64,000 nucleotides of DNA. Origin: Oscheius onirici. Taxonomy: Eukaryota; Nematoda; Chromadorea; Rhabditida; Rhabditidae. Position 1 is the stretch's first letter; each line of letters opens with the position of its first letter. Both the position numbers and the translations under genes were made by a program. The stretch covers positions 3,472,001-3,536,000 of the forward strand of contig OW051472.1 in assembly GCA_932521025.1 (NCBI GenBank), in the 5' to 3' direction. This document shows positions 29,487 to 40,540 of the stretch, one piece after another. The notes beneath the pieces were generated by a model, which ran no database searches, had not been told where the DNA came from, and saw only the letters and a program-made list of their open reading frames with translations.

Positions 29487-30106
29487 CTGAATTTATCAAT
29501 TTTTCAGAAGAAAAAAGGAAAAGAATTACTAAAATCGGAAGAGAGGAAAGAAAAATGAAAGTCTTGAATTGCTCAATTTCAAATCCGTGGGAAAATCTGT
29601 TGGACGAAACACGCGCGAATTTGAATTATTCTTCCAAATCGCAGTTCGCAATTTACCCGAAAATAAACCCCATTTTTACACGAATTTCTGCCACAAATAT
29701 AGGGAAAAATATCCGCAATCAAGAAGTGATACTAAAGACGATACCAATCTGGGACACAGGAACAGAACTGACCAGATTAGTCAGTTTCAGAGTAAGTCGA
29801 GACGAGACAATGACGTGAGAAATACTTACATGAGACAAACTAGTCTCTTGAATGCCAAATTAGTATGGTCATTTGACTCATCTTCATAATGGGACAGGTT
29901 GTCTTTTTCACCAAAACAAAACATCCGAAAACAGTTCATTTAAGACAACAAAAGAAGGCTCAACAACAGGCCTCAGGAGCGTCCATTAATTAATATTTCG
30001 GTCGTTTTCTGCTCCGATTGAGAGCCTTTCACCCGATTTAGAAGGCAAGAGAGATAATGAGAGAGAATAGTTAATGATCACTGACAAGAAGTGAGACGAC
30101 AATCGT
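29487..30106. other. Intergenic; no gene seen
   Basis: About 620 AT-rich bases between two minus-strand genes. ORFs around 29555-29890 have unbiased codons and no family resemblance. Confidence 0.45.
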
Positions 30107-31100
30107 TCACAGCTCGTCTTTCTTGATCAGCTTCTCGAGAGTGATGTCAAAGTAGAGACGAGATTTGCCAGGAATTGCCGGAAGACGTCCATCATCTCCG
30201 TATCCTAAATTCTTTATTGAGAGAGAATCGAGTCATAAAAATTACCGTAATCGGAAGGAATGACCACCTTTCTTCTCTCTCCCTCGCACATACCAGTCAT
30301 CGCAATGTCCATTCCCTTGATGACCTCCTGAAAACGGGTTTGTTGTTTAGACCTAGAGACTCACTCCTCTGTTCAGCTTGAAGACGAAGGGAGCGTTTCT
30401 GGAGAAGGAAGAGTCGACGAACGTTCCGTCTTCGAGGTGGAGGACGTACTGCTGATGGATCGTGTCTCCGGACTCGGATTTGCGGCAGTCAGCCTCAGCA
30501 ATGACGTGAGTCTGCTCGATGTGAATTCCCTCATCAGTCTCCCACTTCTTGCCAGGTACCGCACGGAAGATGTCGACGAGCTGGACGGTGTAGTAGAGAG
30601 TCTGGTCCTTCTCGATGTTGTCACTATATTTATTTTGTCATCTTTTTCGGAAGATAACATACCGATCGCGTCCCTTGTCTCCGAATCCAAGAGCTCCGGG
30701 GATAACGACCTTTCTCTTCTCGCCGATGCACATTCCAGTCATGGCACGGTCCATTCCAGCAATGACTTGTCCCTTTCCAAGAGTGAACGTGTAACTAAAT
30801 CAGATTATTTTGAGTCATTTTGTTTTCTTACGGCTTCTTGCCAAAGTTGGATCCGATTTCCTTTCCGTCCTTATCAGTCAGCTTGTAGAACTGATCGACA
30901 ACGTCTCCTTCCTGTGACTTGATCTTGCACTTCTCGGCCTTGATTGGCTTCACGATCTTAATCTCCAATCCATCGTCCTCCTGAAATAGTTACATTGATC
31001 CCCCGAACAACTTACAGTCCAGTGATGGTCCTTGTTCTTCTTCTCCTCTTCGGCGAAACAGATGGCAACACAGGCCAGAAGATAGAGAATGGTCTTCATA
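30107..31100 (-). CDS. fkb: ER-lumen peptidyl-prolyl isomerase with two FKBP domains and a KDEL tail
   Basis: The start at 31100 follows a TTTCAGGT acceptor-like site. Residues 1-17 ([17 protein letters not shown]) form a signal peptide. Two FKBP domains follow: the first has [29 protein letters not shown] and [14 protein letters not shown]; the second has [32 protein letters not shown] and [16 protein letters not shown]. The C-terminus is KLIKKDEL, a KDEL-type ER retention signal. FKBPs catalyse cis-trans isomerisation of peptidyl-prolyl bonds. The architecture matches nematode secretory-pathway FKBPs (FKB-3/4/5 group), which help fold collagens and other secreted proteins. About six exons with short introns. 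The family aromatic residues lining the pocket are only partly kept, so activity of each domain is uncertain. Confidence 0.93.
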
Positions 31101-32647
31101 CCTGAAATTATTGGAATAGATTGATTTGGAGAGAGATGGAGAGACCGAAAGTATTATAATAGGTTGCTACTAAAGGAAGGAGTGGACAACTTGGGGTCGC
31201 GGATCGGCGCGAACTGGATTAAACCGGAATTTCGTCTTTCTTATATGTCTTCCGAACAGGCCAAAAACTGAGATAATTTGATCAATACTTTGTTTTTATA
31301 GCGAATGTTTAGCTCAACGTAGTCTATCCTTTCCCAAAGTGCAACTGAGTGCTGCTCAAATGGCGCAGAGCGATGTTGACAGACATTGCAACGGAGAGAT
31401 CAAGGGATCGATGCCTTCCATCTTTCCTCCTCGAGGCATTTCCTCGCAGGAGGCTTGAAGAAAGGCAAGAAAAACTGAGGCTACTGAGAAAGTGTCACGC
31501 TTCTGTGGTCTGACGCTGGTTGAATGCCTCACATTTTTGCTTTTTCCCTGTTTTGTACTAGTTGGGGCTAGAAAGAGTGACAAGAAGAAGAAAGAAAAGT
31601 AGGCAGACTGGGGACACGTAGCAGTAGTTTGGGAAGACGCTGGGAGAAGGCCAAGCGAGCGGGGAAGAATGACGGATGTTTATAGGGAACGGCCAGATGA
31701 CCAGATGACCTTTTCCCCTCCCAGATGAAGAGAAGCCAAAGAGATGGGGATAACACAGAAACGACTGATCTAGATTAGGGTCACAGTGTGCGCAGAACGG
31801 GCAAGGCCGTCAAAAACTCGCGAGACAGAGGGGGAGATCTCGGTTGTAAGAATGGACGAAGGGGTCAGATATTGATCGGCGATGGACATCCGAGGCCGTG
31901 GGGCAGTAGGAAGGCATCCAGATGTGAGAGCTACGTTGCTCGGTACAGGTTGCAGCTGCTGGTCCAGTAGTCATGGGTCAAACTAGCATGTTCATGATTA
32001 TCAATAGGTGTGAACTTTCAGAGTTTTGAGTCTGACTTGTAGTTAACATGTCAATAGGAACATATTTTGGATAAAAGAAACGCAAATTACACTAACAAGA
32101 AAGACACTACAATAGTTGACTCGTGAGAGCTCTGACACAGTAGCTTTTCTAGATCGATGCAGATTGTGGGAGATGCTACTTTAGAGTAGCAAACAGATGA
32201 AGAAAATAAAATAAGTAAACAGAGGCAATTCTGGACTGACATTTGGCTGTTCTTATGGAAGTTCAAAAACTCTTTGAGATACGAAGAGCACTATTATTTT
32301 ATATCGAAGGAAAGGGGAATAGTCTTATTATCACTCTGTTTGCGTCTGAAAAATTTGAAACCTTTCAAGCCTTTCAAGCGATATTGATCATGTCTTCTGA
32401 AAGATAGTCTTGCAAAGATGTAATTGAACGGTTGAATATTGAGTATATTTGTTCGAACGTCTTAGTGCAGGATAGAATTCGTGTTTCTTTCTCCGAAAAC
32501 TAGTAATAGTCTTTTCGGCAAAGTCACGAAGTCATTAGCTCCGAAATTTATGACAGCTAGGTTTGTTCAGTCCTCCTCTTGAACTTTCAAAATTTGTTTC
32601 AATACGAGTATCCCTCGCGCCTTTCATTCTCCCCCCCCCCCCCCCCC

Positions 32648-32730
<83 letters not shown>

Positions 32731-34550
32731 CACCTTCAATTACATGGCCATGTCGGCTGTCATGATCGGATACGCAACTTCAAATTAAAGTAGGAAACAG
32801 GTTGGCGGCATTGATCGAACAACCTCTGTTACTCTTTCCGTAAAAAGCGCTGGCCAAACATCTCACATCTAATTCTCGTTTCGCGCCTTTTGAAGACGGC
32901 GAGAGAGACATTTCAATCGATCTTTTGTGTATTCATGGGCGGAAACAATTCGCTCAGGAAGGCGCTTCTTTTTCTATACGAACATAACTACTAGCTTTGC
33001 ATATTATCTTTCTCCTATATGAGAGAAGTAACCGAACAAGAGTACTTTTTCTAAGTCCTCCGAATCACTGTCCTTTTCCATCGGATGTGTTCAAACTAAA
33101 TACATACTTCCGACCATTCCAGTAGACTGCTGGATTCGGTGGGTACTTTGAGTTCTAATCCATTGTTATCGCCAGCCGCAAGCTCGTAAATCTGGGATCA
33201 CACTCGACCTCGAAGCGATAATTGACAGATTTCTCCGAGACAACAACTTCTCTCGTCACGCTTTGAATTCGCGATCGAATCTGAGACTATTAATGTTCCG
33301 GCAGCTGTCTCTCCTTTTGATAAAGAGACAATTAACCCATGCAAATTGGTCCAGACATGCTGAATCCAGGCTATGTATATTGTCTTTTTCTCATAACGTA
33401 AAATTGATTTTCCGCCTTGATTGACCGTGCCGCTCGGTTCACTTTCCGAGGTCGTCACTCTCAACTATCTCGGCTTCTCCTTCGTTCGCATTCAGGTTCC
33501 CGAATTTGGGTGAAAGACTCTCTCGTCATACACATCAGGTCTCTGGTCCAATTCATCAGTTTCCTCTTCTCTCATTAAATTTCTTATTTTTGAGCCAAGA
33601 AACCCAGCCATTTAAATTACTCACCCTTCATAATTGTCCACTGTTTCGAACGTTTATCCCTAGGCTGCTATTTCCACCCTAATAACCCTACAATGGCTCG
33701 AAATGGGGTGTTACTGTGCCACAGAGGTCGTATTTGGCCTCAAAAAGTGTCTGCTCCAGTTCATTTTCCCTCCTTTAACAAGTCCAAAGTTTTTGAATTC
33801 CTGGAAGCTGCTTTCCGGTTTAATCACCGGCCCCTCCCTCTTCGAATTAGGCTCTTTTAAATGAGTTCTTTACGGGAAGAAGCGGATGGCAGAGTACATA
33901 TTGGCCCCTTCTCGCTCTCTTTCCTTAATATGCGCCTATCCATTAGAAAATTGTCCTCACATTCATTAGTTCTTCCCTCTTCCCAAACATCTCTTTTCCC
34001 ATTTGAATCTAGAGAAAGTGCTCTTTCTCAGCCAAAGCCTACTCATCAGTGGCGACTCACCCCCACCGCGACGTAAACAACAGTTGACCAGCCGACTGAC
34101 CGGTCAAATTTGAATGTCTGAGTGTAGGGAAAATGTTTCCTGTGGAAAGGGCAACGGAAGATGATCAATCAAGCCAATGAACAACTGGCAGCCACCAAGA
34201 GGGCGACGGGGGTGAGCCGCTCGTAGACAATTTTAATTTCTGTTTGGAGGTGTTTCTGATGTTTACCTGTAAATTCCCCTTATCAGTCGTTTTGTTAGAG
34301 CGGGAAGTGTTTGACCATAGTATATTTTTTGCTCCTCCTTTTTTAATTGAATTTTATCATCGTTTACGAATCTTTCCACTGTTTATAAACGACTAGCTTT
34401 CTGAATCATTAGCAGGCAGACAACCATTCGTTTGGTCGAGTGAGTTTACTGACCGGTCATCAGTACATATCCCCAATCTCGCGACATTTATTCAGTCAAC
34501 ACGAGTCTAGCTCCGCACGATAATCAAACCCAGTAATCAGCATCTTTTTT
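31101..34550. other. Gene-poor region of 3.4 kb
   Basis: No exon could be supported. The region contains the poly-C/(CT)n microsatellite at 32630-32727 and otherwise unique-looking AT-rich sequence. It separates the FKBP (-) and the small membrane protein (+), so it should hold both promoters. Confidence 0.45.
32630..32727. repeat. Compound microsatellite: C23 followed by (CT)about 36
   Basis: A run of 23 C (32630-32652), the bases ACC, then an uninterrupted CT dinucleotide array to 32727. Its C-run length is prone to sequencing error. Confidence 0.97.
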
Positions 34551-35049
34551 ATGATCCCTGTGCTCCGAGTTCAGATCATTTTACTGTCCCTCCTTTGTCA
34601 CATCTTCTTCATCCTTCACTGCTTGTCCTTTGTTCATTTCCGACAGCTTCCAGAGATGCCGAAGCAAGATTTCGAAGTAATCGACTATATGGGAGCCATC
34701 GTGGTCGGGGCCATCTTCACCGTCTGCCTGTTCGTGATCTCCTTCTTCGTCATCAACTTTTTCTGCATCACCAAATACGACGACTTTACGAAGTTTGAAA
34801 AGGTTGGCTCTTTTCTACGTTTTGTTTGATCTGTGCTCAACTTGGGATGTGAAAAGAGTGAGAAGAAAGTCGTACTCATGTTGGCGTGAATGGGGCAGGA
34901 TCATGTCTGGAAGTTCTAATCGATCTAAAAAAAACCATCCGTTTCAGTTCGGAGCCAAGAGGAACATCCGTCTCGGTCCTCATAGCCTCCACCTCGTCAA
35001 GAAGGGCGGCTTTGTCGATATTGCCGATATCGAAGAAGAGAGTATGTAA
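34551..35049 (+). CDS. Small single-pass (or two-pass) membrane protein, unknown family
   Basis: Two exons: up to 34802 and 34948-35049. From the Met at 34551 the product has 117 residues with a hydrophobic leader (VQIILLSLLCHIFFILH). A second candidate start at 34656 (MPKQDFEVIDYMG) lies three bases after a CTTCCAG acceptor. If that site is used for trans-splicing, the product has 82 residues and one membrane helix (AIVVGAIFTVCLFVISFFVI). I favour 34656, because the sequence after it is of much better coding quality. The cytosolic tail reads KRNIRLGPHSLHLVKKGGFV and ends DIADIEEESM. No family was recognised. Confidence 0.6.
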
Positions 35050-35518
35050 GAGAGCTGTTTCGGGGAACAAGTACCTACATTCCGGTTCGATACCTTCACT
35101 TAAAACACATTCTGTGTTCGTTTCTTTTTATCATCTACTGCCTTTACTAGATATTGTAATAACGACGTGCAGATTCTATAAAGAGAAATTATTCGAGTGG
35201 AACTTGAGTGCCGGACTTTCCATCAATTACCATCTAGCCTTACAGCATAGTATCCAGTATAGGACCCCTTTGGTCATTCCTCAGAGCACATAATCAGTCT
35301 CTCAAATTCTATCTTCGGTCATAGTTTCTCTTGAAAGAATGAGTCTCTCTTCGGTGGACGTATTCTGAGATTTATTTTTGACGTAGTCGGTGTCTTCGAT
35401 TCACAACTGATACTCGCAGTTTTTATACTTCATAATCTGGACAAACATTGCTATCTCGGCGGCAACGACGACTTCTCAACAATTCAAATTCGCGCCAAAA
35501 ATTTTTGGCGCAAAAAGA

Positions 35519-35816
35519 ACGAACCCCGCGGCTGCCTACGGGCTATCTCCGCAGTTTTCTCTGTTGAGCTACGACCTCGAATTTATTTTCTTCTTCTCTT
35601 CTTTTTCCTTTTCCATTTTTCTTGCATTGAAGATGTTCTTTGCAGAAGTAAAAATAGACGACTTCAAGGCGGAATTGAGGAATTCTCGCCGCGTCGAAGA
35701 GATTGAGGAGATCGATGAAGGGATCCTCGATTCAAGCCACCACGGCCGCTCGTCGTCGTCTTCTTCTACTAGCTCCGACACCGAGCACGAGGGGGACGAT
35801 TTGAGGAAGAGAAGGC
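35519..35816 (+). repeat. Inverted duplication, left copy (coding 5' exon)
   Basis: This 298 bp segment is repeated in reverse orientation at 36635-36931, with only about five mismatches seen by eye. It contains the proposed start exon (MFFAEVKIDDFKAEL) of the adjacent gene. The spacer is about 0.8 kb. Confidence 0.93.
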
Positions 35817-36441
35817 TCTTCAGAATCCCGAAAAAGTCGGAATTCGCCACCGCAGGTTGGTTCTTCCTTCCTCTAAGCCCTTTTTCTTGAAGAAGTTCAA
35901 AAAAAGGCCACAATGCGTAAAATAGAAGCTTCTTCTTTTACAGCAATGGTTGTTTTTTCAGCCTCCGAGATCCCCGACATCCCGCCGCTGGAAATCAACA
36001 AGGGCCGTCCTCGTGTCAAGCTGGATGAGGATCTTCTGGCGGAGATCGAACCCTGCTTCGCAGGAATCTTCCTCGACCCCAAGGAAAGGGACCTCACCAC
36101 CTCAAAGGTTCGCGCGTTTTTATGTCAAAAACCTAATTCCCTCCTTGTAGATGCCTCTTGTCGCTTCGATTCTGGCATCTCCGCCGCAGACGGACATCAA
36201 CCTCATCGCCAAAAGGGATCCCTCGAAAAAGCTGTTCGTCTCCGAACAGCAGCTCTTCAATCTGCATTCCGGGATCCTGAACGTCAGTTCCACACTCGTT
36301 ATCAGTACGTTTATCGTCTTTTAGGCTCTAAACGCCGTAGCATTCGTCAAGAGTGCCAAGGACGACCTTGTGAAGAGATCCAACTACATCGACTACGCTC
36401 TTCTTTTCCTGGCCTGGGTTAACCAGGATATCATGGAATGA
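35633..36441 (+). CDS. Hypothetical protein (possibly the 5' part of a decaying gene family)
   Basis: Four exons are proposed: from 35633 (MFFAEVKIDDFKAELRNS, a Glu/Ser-rich head with a serine tract), 35962-36106, 36151-36279 and 36322-36441. Splicing the last intron at GTCAGT (36280) rather than at the nearer GTACGT gives a usable 42 bp intron. The body reads LEINKGRPRVKLDEDLLAEI, then PLVASILASPPQTDINLIA and KRSNYIDYALLFLAWVNQDIME, followed by TGA at 36439-36441. The same frame stays open after the stop (GEIACFVPEVGSSKRTR), so the TGA may be a nonsense mutation rather than the true end. No family was recognised. Confidence 0.5.
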
Positions 36442-36634
36442 GGCGAGATCGCCTGCTTCGTCCCTGAAGTTGGATCCAGCAAACGTACTCGGCTGTCAGC
36501 AGCTTCCCACGGAGAAGTACGTCAATCTTTCCACCAAGACGGTCGAGACCTGCTTGGTCGTTGATTTTTGTCCCTCTGCGAGCGCCCACCTCGCGTCCCT
36601 ACCTGTTGATGAATGGGCAAAGATAACAAAGGAT

Positions 36635-36931
36635 GCCTTCTCTTCCTCAAATCGTCCCCCTCGTGCTCGGTGTCGGAGCTAGTAGAAGAAGACGACGACG
36701 AGCGGCCGTGGTGGCTTGAATCGAGGATCCCTTCATCGATCTCCTCAATCTCTTCGACGCGGCGAGAATTCCTCAATTTCGCCTTGAAGTCGTCCATTTT
36801 TACTTCTGCAAAGAACATCTTCAATGCAAGAAAAATGGAAAAGGAAAAAGAAGAGAAGAAGAAAATAAATTCGAGGTCGTAGCTCAACAGAGAAAACTGA
36901 GGAGATAGCCCGTAGGCAGCCGCGGGGTTCG
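36635..36931 (-). repeat. Inverted duplication, right copy
   Basis: Reverse complement of 35519-35816. It carries a second copy of the MFFAEVK start exon pointing the other way (Ile to Met and Glu to Lys changes in the first 20 codons), cut off where the homology stops at the arginine-rich stretch. It separates the gene at 35.6-36.4 kb from the repeat units downstream and looks recent. Confidence 0.93.
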
Positions 36932-36939
36932 CGTCTCTG

Positions 36940-38262
36940 GTCATCTGAAGCTCCAGATTACCGTATTCGAGGGACAGATTACTGTCGAGCTGACCAACAA
37001 AAGACTTGAGCTTCCCGAAGTGGATCTGAGCCCGGAGGATCGCCAGAAGATGTTCAATACGCTCTTCGACCCGATCATCTTGCCGAGAGTTGTCCGATAT
37101 CTGGATTCGACCACCTGCAAGAAGCTCATGCTCATCAACAAGAAGGCTCTGGAGAGCTTGAAGACGATTCCGAAACTGGTCGAAACTGAAGGAGAACTGA
37201 TCGCGTACGGCGTTATAAGTTACTTATCTCTTTCAAAATTCTGAATAACCGGGACTACAGTTTTCGAAACATAAGAAATTTTTGAATTTACTGCTACGAG
37301 AGTATCAAAAGTGTTCCAAGCAAACTTTCAAGAGTATAAAACAGGAGAATGCGACGAAACTTTTCTTAACTGCTAGTTTATAACACCAAACAAGCACAGA
37401 GCGACATTTGCTTTGTGCTCTAGAAGAAATCTTTACGCAGAAGGAAACTCTATATTTTCAGCCGGGAAAGTACATGGCTGGCCTCTACCTGAACGGCCGT
37501 TTTCATGATGTTCCGATTGGTGAAATTTTAAACAAGTACAACTTCATCGTGGACCGGCTGAAGGTACGGACTTCCTACTGGGACAACTTGAACCAGGACG
37601 AGGAGACGGTCGAGCAGTTTCTGAAGGACAAGGACTTTTTCAAGAGAGTCGCCAAGAATTACATTCTGGAGATCGACGACAGTCACTTCCAAAGGCTCCC
37701 GACTTCGATGACGGAAGGTTTCAGCGACATTTTCAAAAGATTGAAATCAACTCTTCTGGTGATAGGCTCAAAATTCCGTCTTCCGCCATGAGGATTCTCA
37801 AAAATTGTCGCCTTGTGGAATTCTATTCGGGACGCTTTCCGATCAAGAAGATCTTCAGGTTGCAGAGGCTCAGTGGTGGACCCATCTTCTCGGATCGCTT
37901 GGCATCAATGATCAAGCATTGGAAGGGCATGAAGGCCGAAGACGTGGCTCTTGTCCAACATACATACTACGTGGACGAGAAACCTGAAGTGCTGAAAGAC
38001 GCTTTTGACGGCATCAGCCGCAAGTACACAAAAAGGGAGTTCCTTTCTCTTTCTCGACTAAAGGCACTTTTCAGGTGAGAAAAGTGCCATCTGGAAGCTG
38101 AGGGATGACCAGAAGAAACTGCGTGTCGAAATCTTCCACCAACGCGACAGAGATCGAGGCTTCCCCGTGACGATCACTTCCTGCTGGACCAATGAAGAGT
38201 AGCATCATGAAGAATCGCATAAACCGCTCACGGAGGACGCGACCGATGGACGAGGCGGCACG
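36940..38262 (+). pseudogene. Paralogous unit 1 of a decaying repeat family
   Basis: The order of blocks is: a beta-rich start (HLKLQITVFEGQITVEL), an F-box-like helical block (LPRVVRYLDSTTCKKLMLIN), an intron ending at TTTTCAG 37462, then PGKYMAGLYLNGRFHDVPIG, KDKDFFKRVAKNYILEIDDS, RLASMIKHWKGMKAEDVALV and a closing WKLRDDQKKLRVEIFHQ with FPVTITSCW. The same blocks recur in order in unit 3. Comparing the two shows a one-base frameshift at about 37745 in this unit. At 38200-38202 a TAG follows ITSCWTNEE, and the frame is open again after it. F-box resemblance is weak. The protein family is otherwise unknown. Confidence 0.6.
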
Positions 38263-39090
38263 TTGATGTCCAATGCTATCCCAGCTCCGCCGACATCCAA
38301 TCCGGTCATTGAAGCTTTTCGTCTCTTCAATGTCGAAATTCCAAGAGATGCTTCTGGTGTGAACATCATTCCCTCGTATGGTGTTTTCGAGTATACGATG
38401 TTATTCGGCAGTGTGAGTTCTTCTTCCAGTTTTTACCCTTTTTTCCTATTCAAAAGACAAAACTCTCCACTCTTATGTCTTGGCTTCGGGAATAAAATGA
38501 GCAAAAGCGTACGATCACACGAATATGTAGCAGAAACTGACCATACATACTTTAAACCCCACAAAAATGCAGTCTGTGAATAGTGAGAAACCGGTGGGAA
38601 CATGAAAGTACAAGTCTTTGACTATAAGCCATTCGTCTGTTTTCAGCCCGGCTTCTACATCATCGCAAGACGAGATCCAACTCATGGAGAAGACAGATAC
38701 ATCAAATGGACCGATCTCGTCAAATACAACTTCAAGTTGGAGCGTCTTCTGATCAAGCTGAAAACATTCATTGACGGAGACGGCGACCTTCAAGGACAAA
38801 AAAGAAATCGTGCAGCTGGTCGACATGCTCAAGCCGGTCCGTGTTGGTTTGGCTTACACTCAGAGCGCCATTTCTTCCTACCTTAAAAGAATGAGCCACG
38901 GTCGGGCCAATGGACTGTCCCTCGATGATTTCGAATCAATTGTGGATGAATGGAATCGTCTGGACGACGCGACAGAAAGTGGTCTTGAGGAATTCAGTCA
39001 GAGCTACGAGCTGAACGACGTTTTCAAGCACAAAGCTGTCACCTTCTGCAACGACTTGAAGAATTACACCTACAACGAAGGTTTGTGTTA
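38263..39090 (+). pseudogene. Paralogous unit 2 of a decaying repeat family
   Basis: After the in-frame TAG the reading frame continues HHEESHKPL and MSNAIPAPPTSNPVIEAF, then after an intron PGFYIIARRDPTHGEDRYIK and YNFKLERLLIKLK, matching PGKYMAGLYLNGR and YNFIVDRLKVR of unit 1. At about 38770 the frame must shift by one base to continue as TFKDKKEIVQLVDMLKPVRV, which matches the KDKDFFKRV block. It ends DVFKHKAVTFCNDLKNYTYNE. With a stop at its head and a shift in its middle, it is probably not translated as one piece. Confidence 0.55.
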
Positions 39091-39120
39091 ACTTTTTTCC
39101 ATCGGAAGCAACCAAATTCA

Positions 39121-40355
39121 GATATTACCGGCCAACAGGTTTGGACCAGCAGCTCGGATCAATTGAAGCTCGTGGTTGTATTCACTTTCAATCACATCAA
39201 GCTGCAGTTGACCAAGAACAAGTATGAGACGTACGATTTCGAGTGGAGCCAGAAGGGAAAGCTGAAGCTTGTCGTCCAGCCGACCGTCCTTCCTCGATTT
39301 CTGAAGTATCTGGATCATGCCATTACCAAAAGCCTCATGTTGGCCAACAGGACGACCTACGAGTGGGTGAAAAAATTCACGAAGCGTCTTCCGTACAAGG
39401 GTGTTCTTGAAGTCTGTGGCTCGGTAAGTTACTTTCTTTGATTCAAGACGGAAACTAGGAGCGACAAGATCTGGAAACGCAGAATGCCTCTTTTGCTCTT
39501 TGAAAAGTAGCCAAAGATAAGTTTTAGATACTCAAGTTTGAGAAATAGGTAGAAAAACGTAAAAATTCACGATATTGATACTGTCAAATAGTTCAAAAAG
39601 CTCTACTCCTCTCGTTTTCAGTTCGGCTACTTTGTTGTGAACATCGAGAAGAGTGATTCTGACGGAACTTCGATCAACTATCGCGTGCCAGTAAACAAGG
39701 TGCTGCTCGAGTTCAACCTCTTCATGGACGAACTTACTCTGATGACTTCTTCCTTGGGCAACTACCTGGAAGACAACGAAAGTGCTGAGAAACTTCTGAG
39801 CTACCAGGGAGTCTTCCACCAAATTGCCAAGAAAAGGACTTTGTGAATTGACGACGAAGTGTCCATCAGCGGTACGGCTGCCCTGATCAGAGCCTTCGAT
39901 CCGCACAAGATTGTCCTCTCGCCCACGCCTGCCACCAATCTACCACATCCAGTTCTGTCTCTTGTGGCCAAAGCGCCTCTAGTCACGTTCATTGGTCAGG
40001 CTACCTTCGATCTGATCTTCAAACTGGAAAGAGTCTACGGAGGACGTCTGAGCAAGCAGGGACTGAAGCGTCTTTTGGAGCAGTGGAAAGCCATGTCGAC
40101 CGAAGATGTGGCTCTCGTCGAACACAAGTATCTCTTCGACGAAGAGGAGCACGAGGGTTTGAAGGATGTCCTCAGTGGCATGAAGCGCAAAAGTGAGAAG
40201 AGTAAGTTCTTTTTCTTTTCCATATTAACCATAAGAGTTAAGGCTCGAAGAGCGATGGTTTCTGCATGTGGTCGGGATTGAAGAAGCTACGCCTCGAGAT
40301 CTTCTTCCAGCCGAAGGACGACGGTTTCCCGCTGTTGATCACTTCGGACTGGTGA
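39121..40355 (+). pseudogene. Paralogous unit 3 of a decaying repeat family
   Basis: Blocks run DQLKLVVVFTFNHIKLQLTK, VVQPTVLPRFLKYLDHAITK with the F-box-like helix, then after an intron FGYFVVNIEKS and FHQIAKKRTL. TGA at 39844-39846 interrupts the frame, which continues IDDEVSISGTAALIRAFD; unit 1 has Glu at this place (NYILEIDDS), so GAA to TGA is the simplest reading. It goes on RLSKQGLKRLLEQWKAMSTE and ends GLKKLRLEIFFQ with FPLLITSDW and a stop near 40355. Apart from the TGA, codon use and splice sites look normal, so the loss may be recent. Confidence 0.6.
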
Positions 40356-40540
40356 ATCACCTTCTTCCTTCATCCAGACGGTACTTTCTTCCAAGTGGGT
40401 CTCTTTGTGTACAAGAATTAAATGTTTCTCCATCACTTGTTCCTTGGGGTGGGGAGGTGAAAAAACGTGTGGCTTCCTCTTCAAGTACTGTGAAGCGAGC
40501 ATGTTCTTCTCTCGCCGTTAGTCACTAAAAACAAGCAAAA

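Noticed and set aside
32563-32793. ORFs coding for long Pro and Leu-Ser repeats
   Set aside because: They are translations of the poly-C/(CT)n microsatellite, not a gene.
36301-36320. A 20 bp intron starting at GTACGT in the gene at 35.6-36.4 kb
   Set aside because: It is too short for splicing; the GTCAGT donor at 36280 gives a 42 bp intron with the same frame.
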